Origin: Acidimicrobiales bacterium
GTDB lineage: Bacteria; Actinomycetota; Acidimicrobiia; Acidimicrobiales; Iamiaceae
Assembly (NCBI GenBank): GCA_030448105.1
Contig: JAUJNP010000001.1
Coordinates: 359,403-423,402, forward strand
Reading direction: 5' to 3'
Length of the DNA stretch: 64,000 nucleotides
A program made the position numbers and the translations under genes. Below, piece after piece: positions 17,978-26,440 of this stretch. How positions within the stretch are numbered: position 1 is the stretch's first letter; each line of letters starts with the position of its first letter. A model generated the notes under the pieces. That model ran no database searches. It was not told where the DNA came from and saw only the letters and a program-made list of their open reading frames with translations.

Positions 17978-18913
17978 TCAGCCCCTGGCCAGCAGGGACC
18001 GGGCATGGCGGCGGACGGGCTCGGGCACGGTGGCGGCGGGCGGCCGTTCGCTCAGCACCACCTCGTGGACGGTGGGCACGAAGCCGTCGCCGTCCCGGCC
18101 GAACTGGGTGACGTGGTGGTTCGCAGGGGTGGATGCCACCGGGAACCCCTCGAGCCGGTACAGCGCGGCCTGGAGCACCTCGGCCGCCATGCGCCCGAGG
18201 ACGAGGTCGGGGTGATGCCGGTGGACCCGGCGGCCCAGGTCGACCTGGACCACCGCGTCGATGCCGACCATGCGCGCGATGTCGATCAGGAGACCGATCT
18301 CCACTCCGTAGCCCGAGGCGAACGGCACCGACTCGAGCACCTCGCGCCGGCCGCCGTACTCGCCCGACAGCGGTTGGATCACCCCGGCCAGCTCCGGCCA
18401 GTAAAGGTTGAGGAGAGGGCGGGCCACCAGCTCGGTGACCCGCCCGCCGCCCGAGGGCGTCACGCCTGCCTCCATACGCAGCGGCCGGTCGTAGAACGCC
18501 TTCACGTAGGCGGTGCCGGGATCGGTGAGGAGGGGTTCGCACAGGCCGGTGACGAAGGTGGCGTCCACCTCCTCCAGGTCGGCGTCGAGGAACACGACGT
18601 TGTCGCCCGTCGTGACCAGCAGCGACTTCCACAGGGCGTCGCCCTTGCCCGGCACCGTTCCGTAGGACGGGGCGACGTCGCTCACGGCCACGACCGCCGC
18701 TCCCGCCTCGCGGGCCACGGCCGCGGTGCGGTCGGTGGACCCCGAGTCGATGACCACCAGCTCGTCCACCAGCGGGACACGGTCGACCAGCTCGCGGCGC
18801 AGGGTGGCCACGACGGTCCCCACGGTCCCCTCCTCGTTGAGGGCCGGCAGCACCACGCTGACGGTGCGCCCCGTGCCCTCCTTGACGGCCAGCAGCTCGG
18901 CCGCCGATCGCAT
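17978..18913 (-). CDS. gpgS: Glucosyl-3-phosphoglycerate synthase
   Basis: 311 residues from ATG 18913, the usual size of GT81 GpgS. Motifs: VSVVLPALNEEGTVG (UDP-sugar binding start), ELVVIDSGSTDRT, APSYGTVPGKGDALWKSL, VVFLDADLEE (metal/UDP site), and PLSGEYGGRREVLESVPFASGYGVEIGLLID. The enzyme joins UDP-glucose and 3-phosphoglycerate to give glucosyl-3-phosphoglycerate, the precursor of the solute glucosylglycerate and, in mycobacteria, of methylglucose lipopolysaccharides. It starts 2 bp after the monooxygenase stop and is last in a three-gene run. The matching phosphatase (gpgP) is not in the window; a GH63-like hydrolase lies 7 kb away. Confidence 0.85.
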   Translation of the reverse strand: MRSAAELLAVKEGTGRTVSVVLPALNEEGTVGTVVATLRRELVDRVPLVDELVVIDSGSTDRTAAVAREAGAAVVAVSDVAPSYGTVPGKGDALWKSLLVTTGDNVVFLDADLEEVDATFVTGLCEPLLTDPGTAYVKAFYDRPLRMEAGVTPSGGGRVTELVARPLLNLYWPELAGVIQPLSGEYGGRREVLESVPFASGYGVEIGLLIDIARMVGIDAVVQVDLGRRVHRHHPDLVLGRMAAEVLQAALYRLEGFPVASTPANHHVTQFGRDGDGFVPTVHEVVLSERPPAATVPEPVRRHARSLLARG

Positions 18914-18915
18914 CC

Positions 18916-20835
18916 CTACAGCACCTCGTAATCGTCGAGGTCCGGCTGGCGGGTCTGCTGCCAGTACTCGAGCAGGGTGAACGGCCAGTTCTGGGCGCTC
19001 CGGCCGGTGGCGTTCTTGTACCAGCTGTTGACCGAGGACACCCCCCACGCCATCTGGGCGTTCCCAGCGTCGACCCGCGCGTTGTAGGCGTCGTGGACCT
19101 CGGGCAGGGGGTCGATGGCACGGGCGCCGGTCTCGAGCAGCCGGCGCAGGCAGCCGACGACGTAGTGCACCTCGCACTCGGAGAAGTAGGTGATGCTCCC
19201 GTTGGCGACGATGTTGGTGTTGGGCCCGTACAGCAGGAAGAGGTTGGGGAAGCCGGGCAACGTGATCCCGAGGTAGGCGCGGGCATCGCCCCCCCACCGC
19301 TCGTGCAGGTCGACGCCGCCCCGGCCCACCACCTTCATGGGCGTCAGGAAGTCCGACGCCTTGAACCCGGTGCCGTAGATGATCACGTCGACGGGGTGCA
19401 GGGTCCCGTCGGTGGTCCGCACCCCTTCGGCGGTGATCTCGGCGATGCGGTCGGTGACCAGGTCGACGTCGTCGCGCCTGAGGGTCCGGGCCCAGATGCC
19501 GTTGTCCCGGATGAACCGCTTGGCGAAGGGTGGATAGTCGGGCGTGGCCACGTCCAGCAGCTCGGGGGCGTCGGCCATCTCGGCCTGCAGGTACCCCGCC
19601 AGGAGCTGGCGGACGAGCTCGTTCACCTGGCTCACCGACCGGCCCTCGCCGTCCCAGTCGGGGTCGACGGTGGCCGCCGGCAGCAGGCCCTCCACGTTGC
19701 GCCAGAAGATCCAGAACCGGTACCAGTTGGCGTAGCCGGGAACGTTGCGGAACAACCACTGCGCCTCGGGCGAGACCGGGTCGTGGTAGTCGGGCGTGGG
19801 GATGAACCACGCCGGGGTGCGCTGGAACACCGTCAGGTGCCCGGCCTGGTCGGCCACGGGCGGGATGAACTGGGCGGCGCTGGCCCCGGTGCCGATGACC
19901 GCCACCCGCTTCCCCGCCAGCGCCACGTCGTGGTCCCACCGGGCGGAGTGGAAGGCGGGGCCCTCGAAGCGCTCCACGCCGAGGATGTCGGGCAGGTTGG
20001 GCCGGTTGAGCTGGCCCACCGCGCTCACCACGGCGTGGGCCTCCAGGCGCTCCTCGGTGCCGTCGTCGGCCACCAGGTCGACGTTCCAGGTCATGGTGGC
20101 GTCGTCGAGCTGGATGGCAGTCACCTCGGTGCCGAAGCGGACCAGGGGGCGCAGCCCGAGGTCGTCGGCCACCCGGCTGAAGTACTCGAGCAGCACCTCC
20201 TGGGAGGAGAAGTGCTCCGGCCAGTCGGGCTTCGGGGCGAACGAGTAGCTGTAGAAGTGGTTGGACACGTCCACCCGGCACCCGGGATAGGAGTTCTCCA
20301 GCCAGGTCCCGCCCACGTCGTGGTTCTTCTCCAGCACCACCACGTCGAGGCCGGCCTGGCGGAGGCGGTGGGCGGCGGCCAGTCCAGACATCCCGGCGCC
20401 GATCACCGCCACCCGGAAGGGCCGCTCGGGGGCCAGGGCGTCCTTGCGCCAGACCGGGGCCCGCAGGTCCTCGCCGAGGGCGAGCTCTTCGCGCAGCAAC
20501 TCGAGGTACTCCTCCACCGGGGCGCCACCCGAGGCGAACTCGAGCAGCGTCCTCAACTCGTCGACGTCCGGCTCCCGGGGCGCGACGGGGTCGTCGCGCA
20601 GCCGCTGGAGGGCGCCGAGGGCGAGGGCCCGTCCCTCGGCGAGCTGTTGGTAGGAGAGGCCGGCGGTGGGGTCCATCATCACCGAGAGGTCCGGCCGGAG
20701 GTGCCCGGGGATCAGCGCAGGGTCACCCAGGCCACCGGCGAGGGCGGGGAGCAGTGCCGGCACCTCGGCGTGCTCGAGGGCGGCGCGGAGGGTGTCGTCG
20801 TCGGCGGAGTCGAGGTCGGCGTCGAAGTTCGGCAC
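18916..20835 (-). CDS. FAD-dependent monooxygenase, Baeyer-Villiger/flavin-containing type
   Basis: About 639 residues from GTG 20835 (a GTG at 20856 is an alternative). A ~130-residue helical N-terminal extension precedes the FAD site VAVIGAGMSGLAAAHRLRQAGLDVVVLEKNHDVGGTW, the FxGxxxHxxxW-like segment FEGPAFHSARW, and the NADPH site KRVAVIGTGASAAQF. The C terminus ends NWPFTLLEYWQQTRQ as in cyclohexanone/hydroxyacetophenone monooxygenase-like proteins. These insert oxygen next to ketones using NADPH and O2. It sits 31 bp behind the aminotransferase and 2 bp ahead of gpgS, so the three are probably one transcript. Confidence 0.85.
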   Translation of the reverse strand: MPNFDADLDSADDDTLRAALEHAEVPALLPALAGGLGDPALIPGHLRPDLSVMMDPTAGLSYQQLAEGRALALGALQRLRDDPVAPREPDVDELRTLLEFASGGAPVEEYLELLREELALGEDLRAPVWRKDALAPERPFRVAVIGAGMSGLAAAHRLRQAGLDVVVLEKNHDVGGTWLENSYPGCRVDVSNHFYSYSFAPKPDWPEHFSSQEVLLEYFSRVADDLGLRPLVRFGTEVTAIQLDDATMTWNVDLVADDGTEERLEAHAVVSAVGQLNRPNLPDILGVERFEGPAFHSARWDHDVALAGKRVAVIGTGASAAQFIPPVADQAGHLTVFQRTPAWFIPTPDYHDPVSPEAQWLFRNVPGYANWYRFWIFWRNVEGLLPAATVDPDWDGEGRSVSQVNELVRQLLAGYLQAEMADAPELLDVATPDYPPFAKRFIRDNGIWARTLRRDDVDLVTDRIAEITAEGVRTTDGTLHPVDVIIYGTGFKASDFLTPMKVVGRGGVDLHERWGGDARAYLGITLPGFPNLFLLYGPNTNIVANGSITYFSECEVHYVVGCLRRLLETGARAIDPLPEVHDAYNARVDAGNAQMAWGVSSVNSWYKNATGRSAQNWPFTLLEYWQQTRQPDLDDYEVL

Positions 20836-20866
20836 ACCGGCATGGTTGCCGATCACGGCCCGGGTG

Positions 20867-22099
20867 TCAGGCGTCCTCAGTCTCCTCGAGGGCGCCACGG
20901 CACGCGGCGGCGGCGCGCTGCACCTCATCGGTCGTCATGCACAGTGGCGGGGACACCTGGAGGCTGCCGTCGGAGAGGGCCCGGGTGAGGACCCCACGGT
21001 CCCGGAGGCGGCGGGCGGCTCCGGCGGCGGCGCCGGCGGAGGCGAGCTGGATGGCCGCCAGGGCACCGACGCCGGCTCGCACCTCCACCACGGCCGGCAG
21101 CTCGGCCAGCGGCGCCAGGGCCGAGGCCAGCTCGGCCTCGAGCCGGGTGGCCGCCGGGAGGAGCCCTTCCCCCTCGAGCAGGGCGATGTTGGCGAGGGCC
21201 ACCGCGCACGCGGTGGCGTGACCCGAGTAGGTGTACCCGTGCCGCCACGGACCGTCGATGCCGGAGCCGAGCGTGCGCCACACGACTTCGGAGACCACCA
21301 CTCCACCGAGCGGGAGGTAGCCGGACGTCACGCCCTTGGCGAAGAGGATGAGGTCGGGGCGCACGCCGAACCGCTCGGAGGCGAACCAGTGGCCGAGGCG
21401 CCCGAAGCCGGTGATCACCTCGTCGACCACGAGGAGCACGTCGTGGCGTCTGCAGATCTCTGACACGGCGCGCAGGTAGTCGGGGGAGGCGGCCCGGACG
21501 CCGCCGGCACCGATGACCGGCTCGCAGAAGAAGGCCACGACCCGTCCACCGGCCGCGTCGATGGCCGCTTCCAGGCTGGCGGGGTCGTCCCACTCGACCT
21601 CGACGCCGGCGATGCCGACCTCGGTCGGGGTGCGGTTGGCCTCGATGCCCGCCAGCGCGGTGCCGCCGAGGTGCATGCCGTGGTAGGCGTGGCGCCGGTG
21701 CACCACGACGTTGCGCTCGGGCTGCCCCTTGACCCGGGTGAGGGCCATCACCAGCTTGATGGCGGTGTCCACCGAGTCCGAGCCGCCGCTGGTGAAGAAG
21801 ACCTTGGACCCGTCCACCGGCGCCAGCTCGGCGATCCGCTCGGCCAGCTCGACCGTGGGCTGCGTGGCGACGTCGCCGAAGTTCGAATAGGACGCCAGCC
21901 GGGCCATCTGGGCGGCGGCGGCGTCGGCAAGCTCGGACCGGCCGTGGCCGACGTTGCAGTACCAGAGCCCGGCGGCGAGGTCGAGGTAGCGCCGCCCGGC
22001 GTCGTCGGTGACGGTGGCGCCGGACCCGGAGACGAGGACCAGCTCACCGTGCTCGTCGACGTCGACCGGGTTCGAGAAGGGGTGGAACAGGCGGCTCAT
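20867..22099 (-). CDS. Class III PLP-dependent aminotransferase
   Basis: 410 residues. Omega-aminotransferase features: GLWYCNVGHGRSELADAA, KVFFTSGGSDSVDTAIKL, HAYHGMHLGGTALAG, VLLVVDEVITGFGRLG with the PLP Asp, and ILFAKGVTSGYLPLGGVVV with the Schiff-base lysine. Enzymes of this group transfer amino groups between omega-amino acids or amines and pyruvate/2-oxoglutarate; the substrate cannot be fixed. It is the first gene of the run leading to the monooxygenase and gpgS. About 160 bp without a recognised gene separate it from the acyl-CoA dehydrogenase upstream. Confidence 0.85.
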   Translation of the reverse strand: MSRLFHPFSNPVDVDEHGELVLVSGSGATVTDDAGRRYLDLAAGLWYCNVGHGRSELADAAAAQMARLASYSNFGDVATQPTVELAERIAELAPVDGSKVFFTSGGSDSVDTAIKLVMALTRVKGQPERNVVVHRRHAYHGMHLGGTALAGIEANRTPTEVGIAGVEVEWDDPASLEAAIDAAGGRVVAFFCEPVIGAGGVRAASPDYLRAVSEICRRHDVLLVVDEVITGFGRLGHWFASERFGVRPDLILFAKGVTSGYLPLGGVVVSEVVWRTLGSGIDGPWRHGYTYSGHATACAVALANIALLEGEGLLPAATRLEAELASALAPLAELPAVVEVRAGVGALAAIQLASAGAAAGAARRLRDRGVLTRALSDGSLQVSPPLCMTTDEVQRAAAACRGALEETEDA

Positions 22100-22258
22100 C
22101 GGCGGGCGCTCACCACCGCCGGAGTCTTCCCCATGCTGGTGCGTCGTGCGTCAGACGGCCTGGTGGGGTGGGTCGGTCAAGGTCGAGCCAGTGGAGGTGC
22201 CCGCAACCACCGACGAGAACTAGAGCTGGCCGCGCTCGTGGCGGGCGGCCCATGTCCA

Positions 22259-23491
22259 CTACTCGATGCGCAGCCCTGAGATGGCCCGGGCGATGACGAG
22301 CTGCTGGATCTGCTCGGTGCCTTCGAAGATGTCGTAGATCTTGGCGTCGCGGTGGAAGCGCTCCACGGGGTACTCGCGCACGTAGCCGTAGCCGCCGAGG
22401 ATCTGGATGGCCCGCTCGGTGACCCACACCGCCACCCGGCCCGCCTTGAGCTTCGACATGGAGCCCTCGGCGTTGCGGTACTCGGCGTTGCGGGCCATCC
22501 ATGCCGCCCGCCACACCAGCAGCCGGGCGGCGTCGATCTCGGTGGCCATGTCGGCCAGGGTGAAGGCGATGGCCTGGTTCATGATGATGGGCTTGCCGAA
22601 CGCCTTGCGGTCCTGGGCGTACTGGAGGGCGTACTCGTAGGCGGCCCGGGCGATGCCGATGGCCTGGGCGCCCACCGCCGGGCGGGTGGCCTCGAAGGTG
22701 GACATGGCCGGCTGCTTGCCGCTGGTGGCGTGCTTCGGCTTGTTCATGGCCTCCCGCGCCTTGGCCAGCTTCTCGTCCAGCTTGTCCTTGCCGCCGAGGA
22801 GGCACGACCCGGGGACACGCACGTCGTCGAGCACCACCTCGGCGGTGTGGGAGGCCCGGATGCCGTGCTTCTTGTACTTCTGGCCCTGGGACAGCCCGGC
22901 CGTGCCCGGCGGCACGATGAAGCTGGCCTGGCCCCGGCCCTTCAGCTCGGGGTCCACGGCGGCGACCACCACGTGGACATCGGCGATGCCGCCGTTGGTG
23001 ATCCACGCCTTCGTGCCGTTGAGCACCCACTCGTCTTTGGCCTCGTCGTAGACGGCCCGGGTGCGCAGTGAGCTCACGTCGGAGCCGGCGTCGGGCTCGC
23101 TCACGCAGAAGGCGCCGAGGGCGATCTTGTCGGGTGTGCCGTAGCACTGCGGCACCCACTCCATCATCTGCTCCGGCGTGCCGTTGCCGGCGATGCCGGC
23201 GGCGGCCAGGCCCGAACCGAAGATGGCCAGGCCGATGCCGGCGTCACCCCAGAACAGCTCCTCGAGAGCGAGGGGCAGGGTGAGCCCGGAGGCGTCGCCC
23301 ATCATGGCGTTGGCCATGAAGTCGAAGCTGTAGAGCCCGATCTTGGCCGCCTCCTCGACGATGGGCCACGGGAACTCCTCGCGCTCGTCCCACTCCTCGG
23401 CGGCGGGGCGCACCACGTCCTCGGCGAAGTCGTGGACCCACTTCTGAATCTGCAGCTGGTCCTCGTTCAGGGCGAGGGAGAAGTCGCTCAT
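22259..23491 (-). CDS. Acyl-CoA dehydrogenase
   Basis: 410 residues beginning SDFSLALNEDQLQIQKWVHDFAEDVVRP. Family motifs: LGAFCVSEPDAGSDVSSLRTRA (FAD/substrate site), NGTKAWITNGGIADVHVV, AQDRKAFGKPIIMNQAIAF, and AIQILGGYGYVREYPVERFHRDAKIYDIFEGTEQIQ, which carries the catalytic-base region. It oxidises acyl-CoA to the trans-2-enoyl-CoA, passing electrons to ETF. The ATG start is favoured because the upstream extension in frame is not dehydrogenase-like and a perfect inverted repeat lies 20 bp upstream (23511-23526), suggesting control by a TetR/FadR-type repressor. Confidence 0.9.
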   Translation of the reverse strand: MSDFSLALNEDQLQIQKWVHDFAEDVVRPAAEEWDEREEFPWPIVEEAAKIGLYSFDFMANAMMGDASGLTLPLALEELFWGDAGIGLAIFGSGLAAAGIAGNGTPEQMMEWVPQCYGTPDKIALGAFCVSEPDAGSDVSSLRTRAVYDEAKDEWVLNGTKAWITNGGIADVHVVVAAVDPELKGRGQASFIVPPGTAGLSQGQKYKKHGIRASHTAEVVLDDVRVPGSCLLGGKDKLDEKLAKAREAMNKPKHATSGKQPAMSTFEATRPAVGAQAIGIARAAYEYALQYAQDRKAFGKPIIMNQAIAFTLADMATEIDAARLLVWRAAWMARNAEYRNAEGSMSKLKAGRVAVWVTERAIQILGGYGYVREYPVERFHRDAKIYDIFEGTEQIQQLVIARAISGLRIE

Positions 23492-23510
23492 CGCAGCCCC
23501 CTGGGGCGAA

Positions 23511-23526
23511 GTTACCAATCGGTAAC
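23511..23526. promoter_or_regulatory. Palindrome GTTACC-N4-GGTAAC upstream of acyl-CoA dehydrogenase
   Basis: GTTACCAATCGGTAAC is a perfect inverted repeat with 6-bp arms. It is AT-richer than its surroundings and lies 20 bp before the acyl-CoA dehydrogenase start, where a repressor would block transcription. The pattern resembles operators of TetR-family regulators of fatty-acid genes, but the regulator is not identified. Confidence 0.55.
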
Positions 23527-23540
23527 AAGACGGTAGACGG

Positions 23541-24824
23541 TCATCCGCTCGGCTGCCAAGCGCGCCGGCCGGCACGGGCGGGAACGAGGACCAGGGCCAC
23601 CAGCACCAGCGCGCCGGCGGCCAGGTAGGGCGCGGGCACGCCGACGTGCTCGAAGAGCACGCCGGCCGCGGCCGGCCCCACCACCCTGGCCAGGCTCCCC
23701 GCCGACTGCTGGAACCCGAGCACCCGCCCCCGCTGCTCGGCCCGCACCCGGCCGGCCACCGCCGAGGACATGGTCGGCGTGACCAGCCCCTGGCCCACCA
23801 CGAGGAGCCCGAGGGCGGGGACCAGGGTGACCCAGCCGCCGTCGACGGCCAGGAGGACCAGACCAGCGCCGTTCGCAACCAGGCCTGCCCGCAACGTGCC
23901 CGCCTCGCCGAGGCGCTCGCTGACGGGGTGGACGAGCCCGACCTGCACGAGCACCAGGGCCAGGCCGATCCCCGTGAACACCGCGCCGGTCGAGCTGAGG
24001 CTGAGGCCGAGGCGGGCCTTCACCAGCAGGGCGAAGGTGCCCTCGAAGCCGCTGAAGGCCACCAGGGCGACGAAGGCCACCACCACCAGTCGCAGCACCG
24101 CGGGCGCCACCCCCGCCAGCCCCCCCGGGTGCAACCCCGGCTCCAGCCCGGCCGGCCCCACGTGCTCGGGCGCGGACCCTTCGGCCTCCGCCATGTCCGG
24201 TCCCCCAGCGGCCAACCTGGGGTGGGTCTCGGGGAGGCGGCGCACGGCCACGAGGGCGTTCACCCCGGCGATGGCGGCGGCCACGAAGAACGGGATGTGG
24301 GGCCCGCCCAGCGCGGTCAAGGTGGCGATGGCGGGTCCGAGCACGAAGCCGACCCCGAAGGCCGCGCCGAGCAGGCCGAACAGGCGGGGCCGCTCGGCCG
24401 CGGGAGCCACGTCGGCCACCGCCGCCTGCGCCACCGACACACTGGCCCCCGACGCCCCGTCGAGCACCCGCCCGAGCAGGAGCAGCCACACCGAGCCGGC
24501 CAGCCCGGTGACCACGCTGCCCACCGCCGTGCCGCAGAGCGAGACGATGAGGACCGGCTTGCGCCCGTAGCGGTCCGACAGCCGGCCCAGGATCGGGGCG
24601 CACACGAGCTGAGCCAGCGAGAAGCTGGCAACCACCAGACCGATGACCGAGGGGCTGATGTCGAGGTCCTCGGCGTAGCGGGGCAGGATCGGGAAAACGA
24701 TCCCGAAGCCGATCAGGTCCACCGCCACCGTCACCCAGATCGGCCCGAAGCCGGGAGGCAGGCGCCGAGGCCCACCGCCGGCACCTCGGCGCTGGCGCCC
24801 TGCTGACCGGCCCACGACGGCCAA
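23541..24824 (-). CDS. MFS transporter, TetA/DHA1-like exporter
   Basis: 427 residues with about 12 hydrophobic segments. The first helices contain DLIGFGIVFPILPRYAEDL and the cytoplasmic loop GRLSDRYGRKPVLIVSL, the MFS motif A (GxLaDrxGrkxxl). LGAAFGVGFVLGPAIAT is motif C, typical of drug/H+ antiporters of the DHA1 group. A long central loop (PETHPRLAAGG ... EPGLHPGG) joins the two six-helix halves. The N-terminal 25 residues are basic and may be over-extended; a start a little downstream is possible. Substrate unknown. Confidence 0.85.
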   Translation of the reverse strand: MAVVGRSAGRQRRGAGGGPRRLPPGFGPIWVTVAVDLIGFGIVFPILPRYAEDLDISPSVIGLVVASFSLAQLVCAPILGRLSDRYGRKPVLIVSLCGTAVGSVVTGLAGSVWLLLLGRVLDGASGASVSVAQAAVADVAPAAERPRLFGLLGAAFGVGFVLGPAIATLTALGGPHIPFFVAAAIAGVNALVAVRRLPETHPRLAAGGPDMAEAEGSAPEHVGPAGLEPGLHPGGLAGVAPAVLRLVVVAFVALVAFSGFEGTFALLVKARLGLSLSSTGAVFTGIGLALVLVQVGLVHPVSERLGEAGTLRAGLVANGAGLVLLAVDGGWVTLVPALGLLVVGQGLVTPTMSSAVAGRVRAEQRGRVLGFQQSAGSLARVVGPAAAGVLFEHVGVPAPYLAAGALVLVALVLVPARAGRRAWQPSG

Positions 24825-25030
24825 GGGTCCGCCCGCCCGGCTCCCCCAGTCAAATCCCGCGCCGCGGGGGCGGCTCTCCCCTCTGCGGGCTGCTCGCCTG
24901 GCGACTCCGCCGCGGGCGTGCGCCGGTAGGATGCTGGATCACGCTGCGGGGCGCAGGGGATGCGCCGGGTGGGCACGACCTATAGCCGTAGGGCCAGTCG
25001 GGCAGCGGGCTCAGTCGTTGGGAGGGTGGC

Positions 25031-26416
25031 ATGGGGCGCACCGAGGAACACGCAGGGCTGCTCGGCCAGCTCACCGACGCCCATGTCGTGGATCGTGCCC
25101 GCTGTGGCGACCGGGTGGCCCTCGCCGAGGTCGCCCGCCGGCACGTGCCGGCCGCGTGGCGCCTGGCCGTCCTCAGCAGCGGCTCCCTCACCGCCGCTTC
25201 GCAGGTCGTGGGCCGGGCGCTCACCATGGCCCTCGCCACCGTGGGCGGCGGCGCCTGGGGGGTCGACGACCCGTTCCGGCCGTGGCTGCTCCGCGCCGTC
25301 CGGGACCTGGCCACCGACGCCCGCGTGGGCGACGCCGACGACCTCACCGAGCTCGCCACCCAGGTGGCCGGCGACACCTTCCCCGCGCCGGTCGCCCTGG
25401 CCTTCGCCGAACTGCCCGAGGCCCAGCGCACCGCCCTGTGGGCCAGTGCCGTCGAAGGGCTGTCGCCCGCCGAGGTCGCCACCGTGCTCGACCTCGATCC
25501 CGACGACGGCCCGTCGGCGGTGGCCGCGGCCGAAGCCGCCTTCGCCGGCCGGGCCCGGCGGGCGGGCGGGGAGCCCGTGCTGTACGACGCCCTCGTGGCC
25601 TTCGCCCTCCCGGTGCCGGCCGACGTCGTGTCGTCGGCCACCACCACGTGGCGCACCTGGCAGGCCGCCGGCGACCGCCCGGCGGGGACGGCAGCGACCG
25701 GACGGATCACCGGGCTCCGCCCGCGCCTGGTGGCCACCGCCGCCGTCGTGGTCCTCGCCGTCGGCGCCTTCGCCTCCGTGGTCACCGAGGGCGGTGCCAC
25801 CGGCCCGGTGCGCCCCCGCTCGGCCAGCCAGCAGGTCGCGGCACCGGCGTTGCAGAAGCCGGCTGCCCGAGGCGCCGACGCCCGTGCCACCGGCCGCACT
25901 CGGAGCGCCCCCGGCCGCCCCCGTTCCCGCTCCGCCACCTCAGCTCCCCGCACCCCCAAACCGGCCCCGCCCCCCTCGATCGTCGGCCTGACCCCGGGCG
26001 GGGCCGACGGCAGCCCCGTCACCGGCGACCAGGCGGGTCCGTCCACCGGTTCGGGCGCGGGCACGGGCACCGGCACGGGGTCCGGTTCGGGCACCTCGCA
26101 GGCGCCGCCGGCCACCCCCGCGCCCGCCGGTGCGGACCGCGGCACCGGCTCGTCGGCGGCCCCGCCGACACCGGCCCCCGCTCCGGCTCCCGCCCCCGCG
26201 CCGGCTCCCGCCCCCGCCCCCGCGCCGGCTCCCGCCCCCGCTCCGGCCCCGGCCCCGGCCCCCGCCGCGCCGCCCCCCACCACCTCGTCGCCGACCACCC
26301 GGCCGGCGCCCACCACCACCGCGCCGCCAGCGCCGCCCACCACCCTGGTGACCGCCCCCGGCCCTGGGAGCGGTGTCGGCGGGGTCATCTGCGGCGCGCT
26401 GCCGGTCTGCCCCTGA
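25031..26416 (+). CDS. Sigma-70-like protein fused to a transmembrane segment and Pro-Ala-rich exported tail
   Basis: 461 residues; GGAGG lies 5 nt before the ATG. Residues 15-100 (VVDRARCGDRVALAEVARRHVPAAWRLAVL ... PWLLRAVRDLATD) resemble region 2 of an ECF sigma factor, and 120-175 (FAELPEAQRTALWASAVEGLSPAEVATVLDLD) region 4, but both are degenerate. A hydrophobic helix follows near 230-252 (RLVATAAVVVLAVGAFASVV), then a long Gly/Ser/Thr/Pro stretch, an uninterrupted Pro-Ala repeat (about 378-414), a Thr/Pro stretch and a C-terminal CGALPVC. ECF families with C-terminal membrane and extracellular extensions are known; whether this one binds RNA polymerase is unclear. The 206-bp gap to the divergent MFS gene shows no gene. 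Confidence 0.65.
   Translation: MGRTEEHAGLLGQLTDAHVVDRARCGDRVALAEVARRHVPAAWRLAVLSSGSLTAASQVVGRALTMALATVGGGAWGVDDPFRPWLLRAVRDLATDARVGDADDLTELATQVAGDTFPAPVALAFAELPEAQRTALWASAVEGLSPAEVATVLDLDPDDGPSAVAAAEAAFAGRARRAGGEPVLYDALVAFALPVPADVVSSATTTWRTWQAAGDRPAGTAATGRITGLRPRLVATAAVVVLAVGAFASVVTEGGATGPVRPRSASQQVAAPALQKPAARGADARATGRTRSAPGRPRSRSATSAPRTPKPAPPPSIVGLTPGGADGSPVTGDQAGPSTGSGAGTGTGTGSGSGTSQAPPATPAPAGADRGTGSSAAPPTPAPAPAPAPAPAPAPAPAPAPAPAPAPAPAPAAPPPTTSSPTTRPAPTTTAPPAPPTTLVTAPGPGSGVGGVICGALPVCP
26164..26272 (+). repeat. Pro-Ala-coding low-complexity repeat
   Basis: Irregular repeats of CCGGCTCCCGCC/CCCGCGCCGGCT encode a (Pro-Ala) run in the membrane-anchored sigma-like protein. Such tails usually act as stiff spacers through the cell wall. 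The region is nearly free of A and T and prone to length change and assembly errors. Confidence 0.8.
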
Positions 26417-26440
26417 CGCGCCCTCTCCCGTGATCGTCGG

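Noticed and set aside
24825-25030. Plus-strand frames with ATG at 24931 and 24960 upstream of the sigma-like gene
   Set aside because: They are out of frame with the supported start at 25031 (GGAGG before ATG) and encode Arg/Pro-rich sequence that overlaps the real gene for hundreds of bases.
26164-26272. Direct repeats resembling a CRISPR-like or tandem array
   Set aside because: Repeats are irregular, have no spacers and encode an uninterrupted Pro-Ala run in frame.
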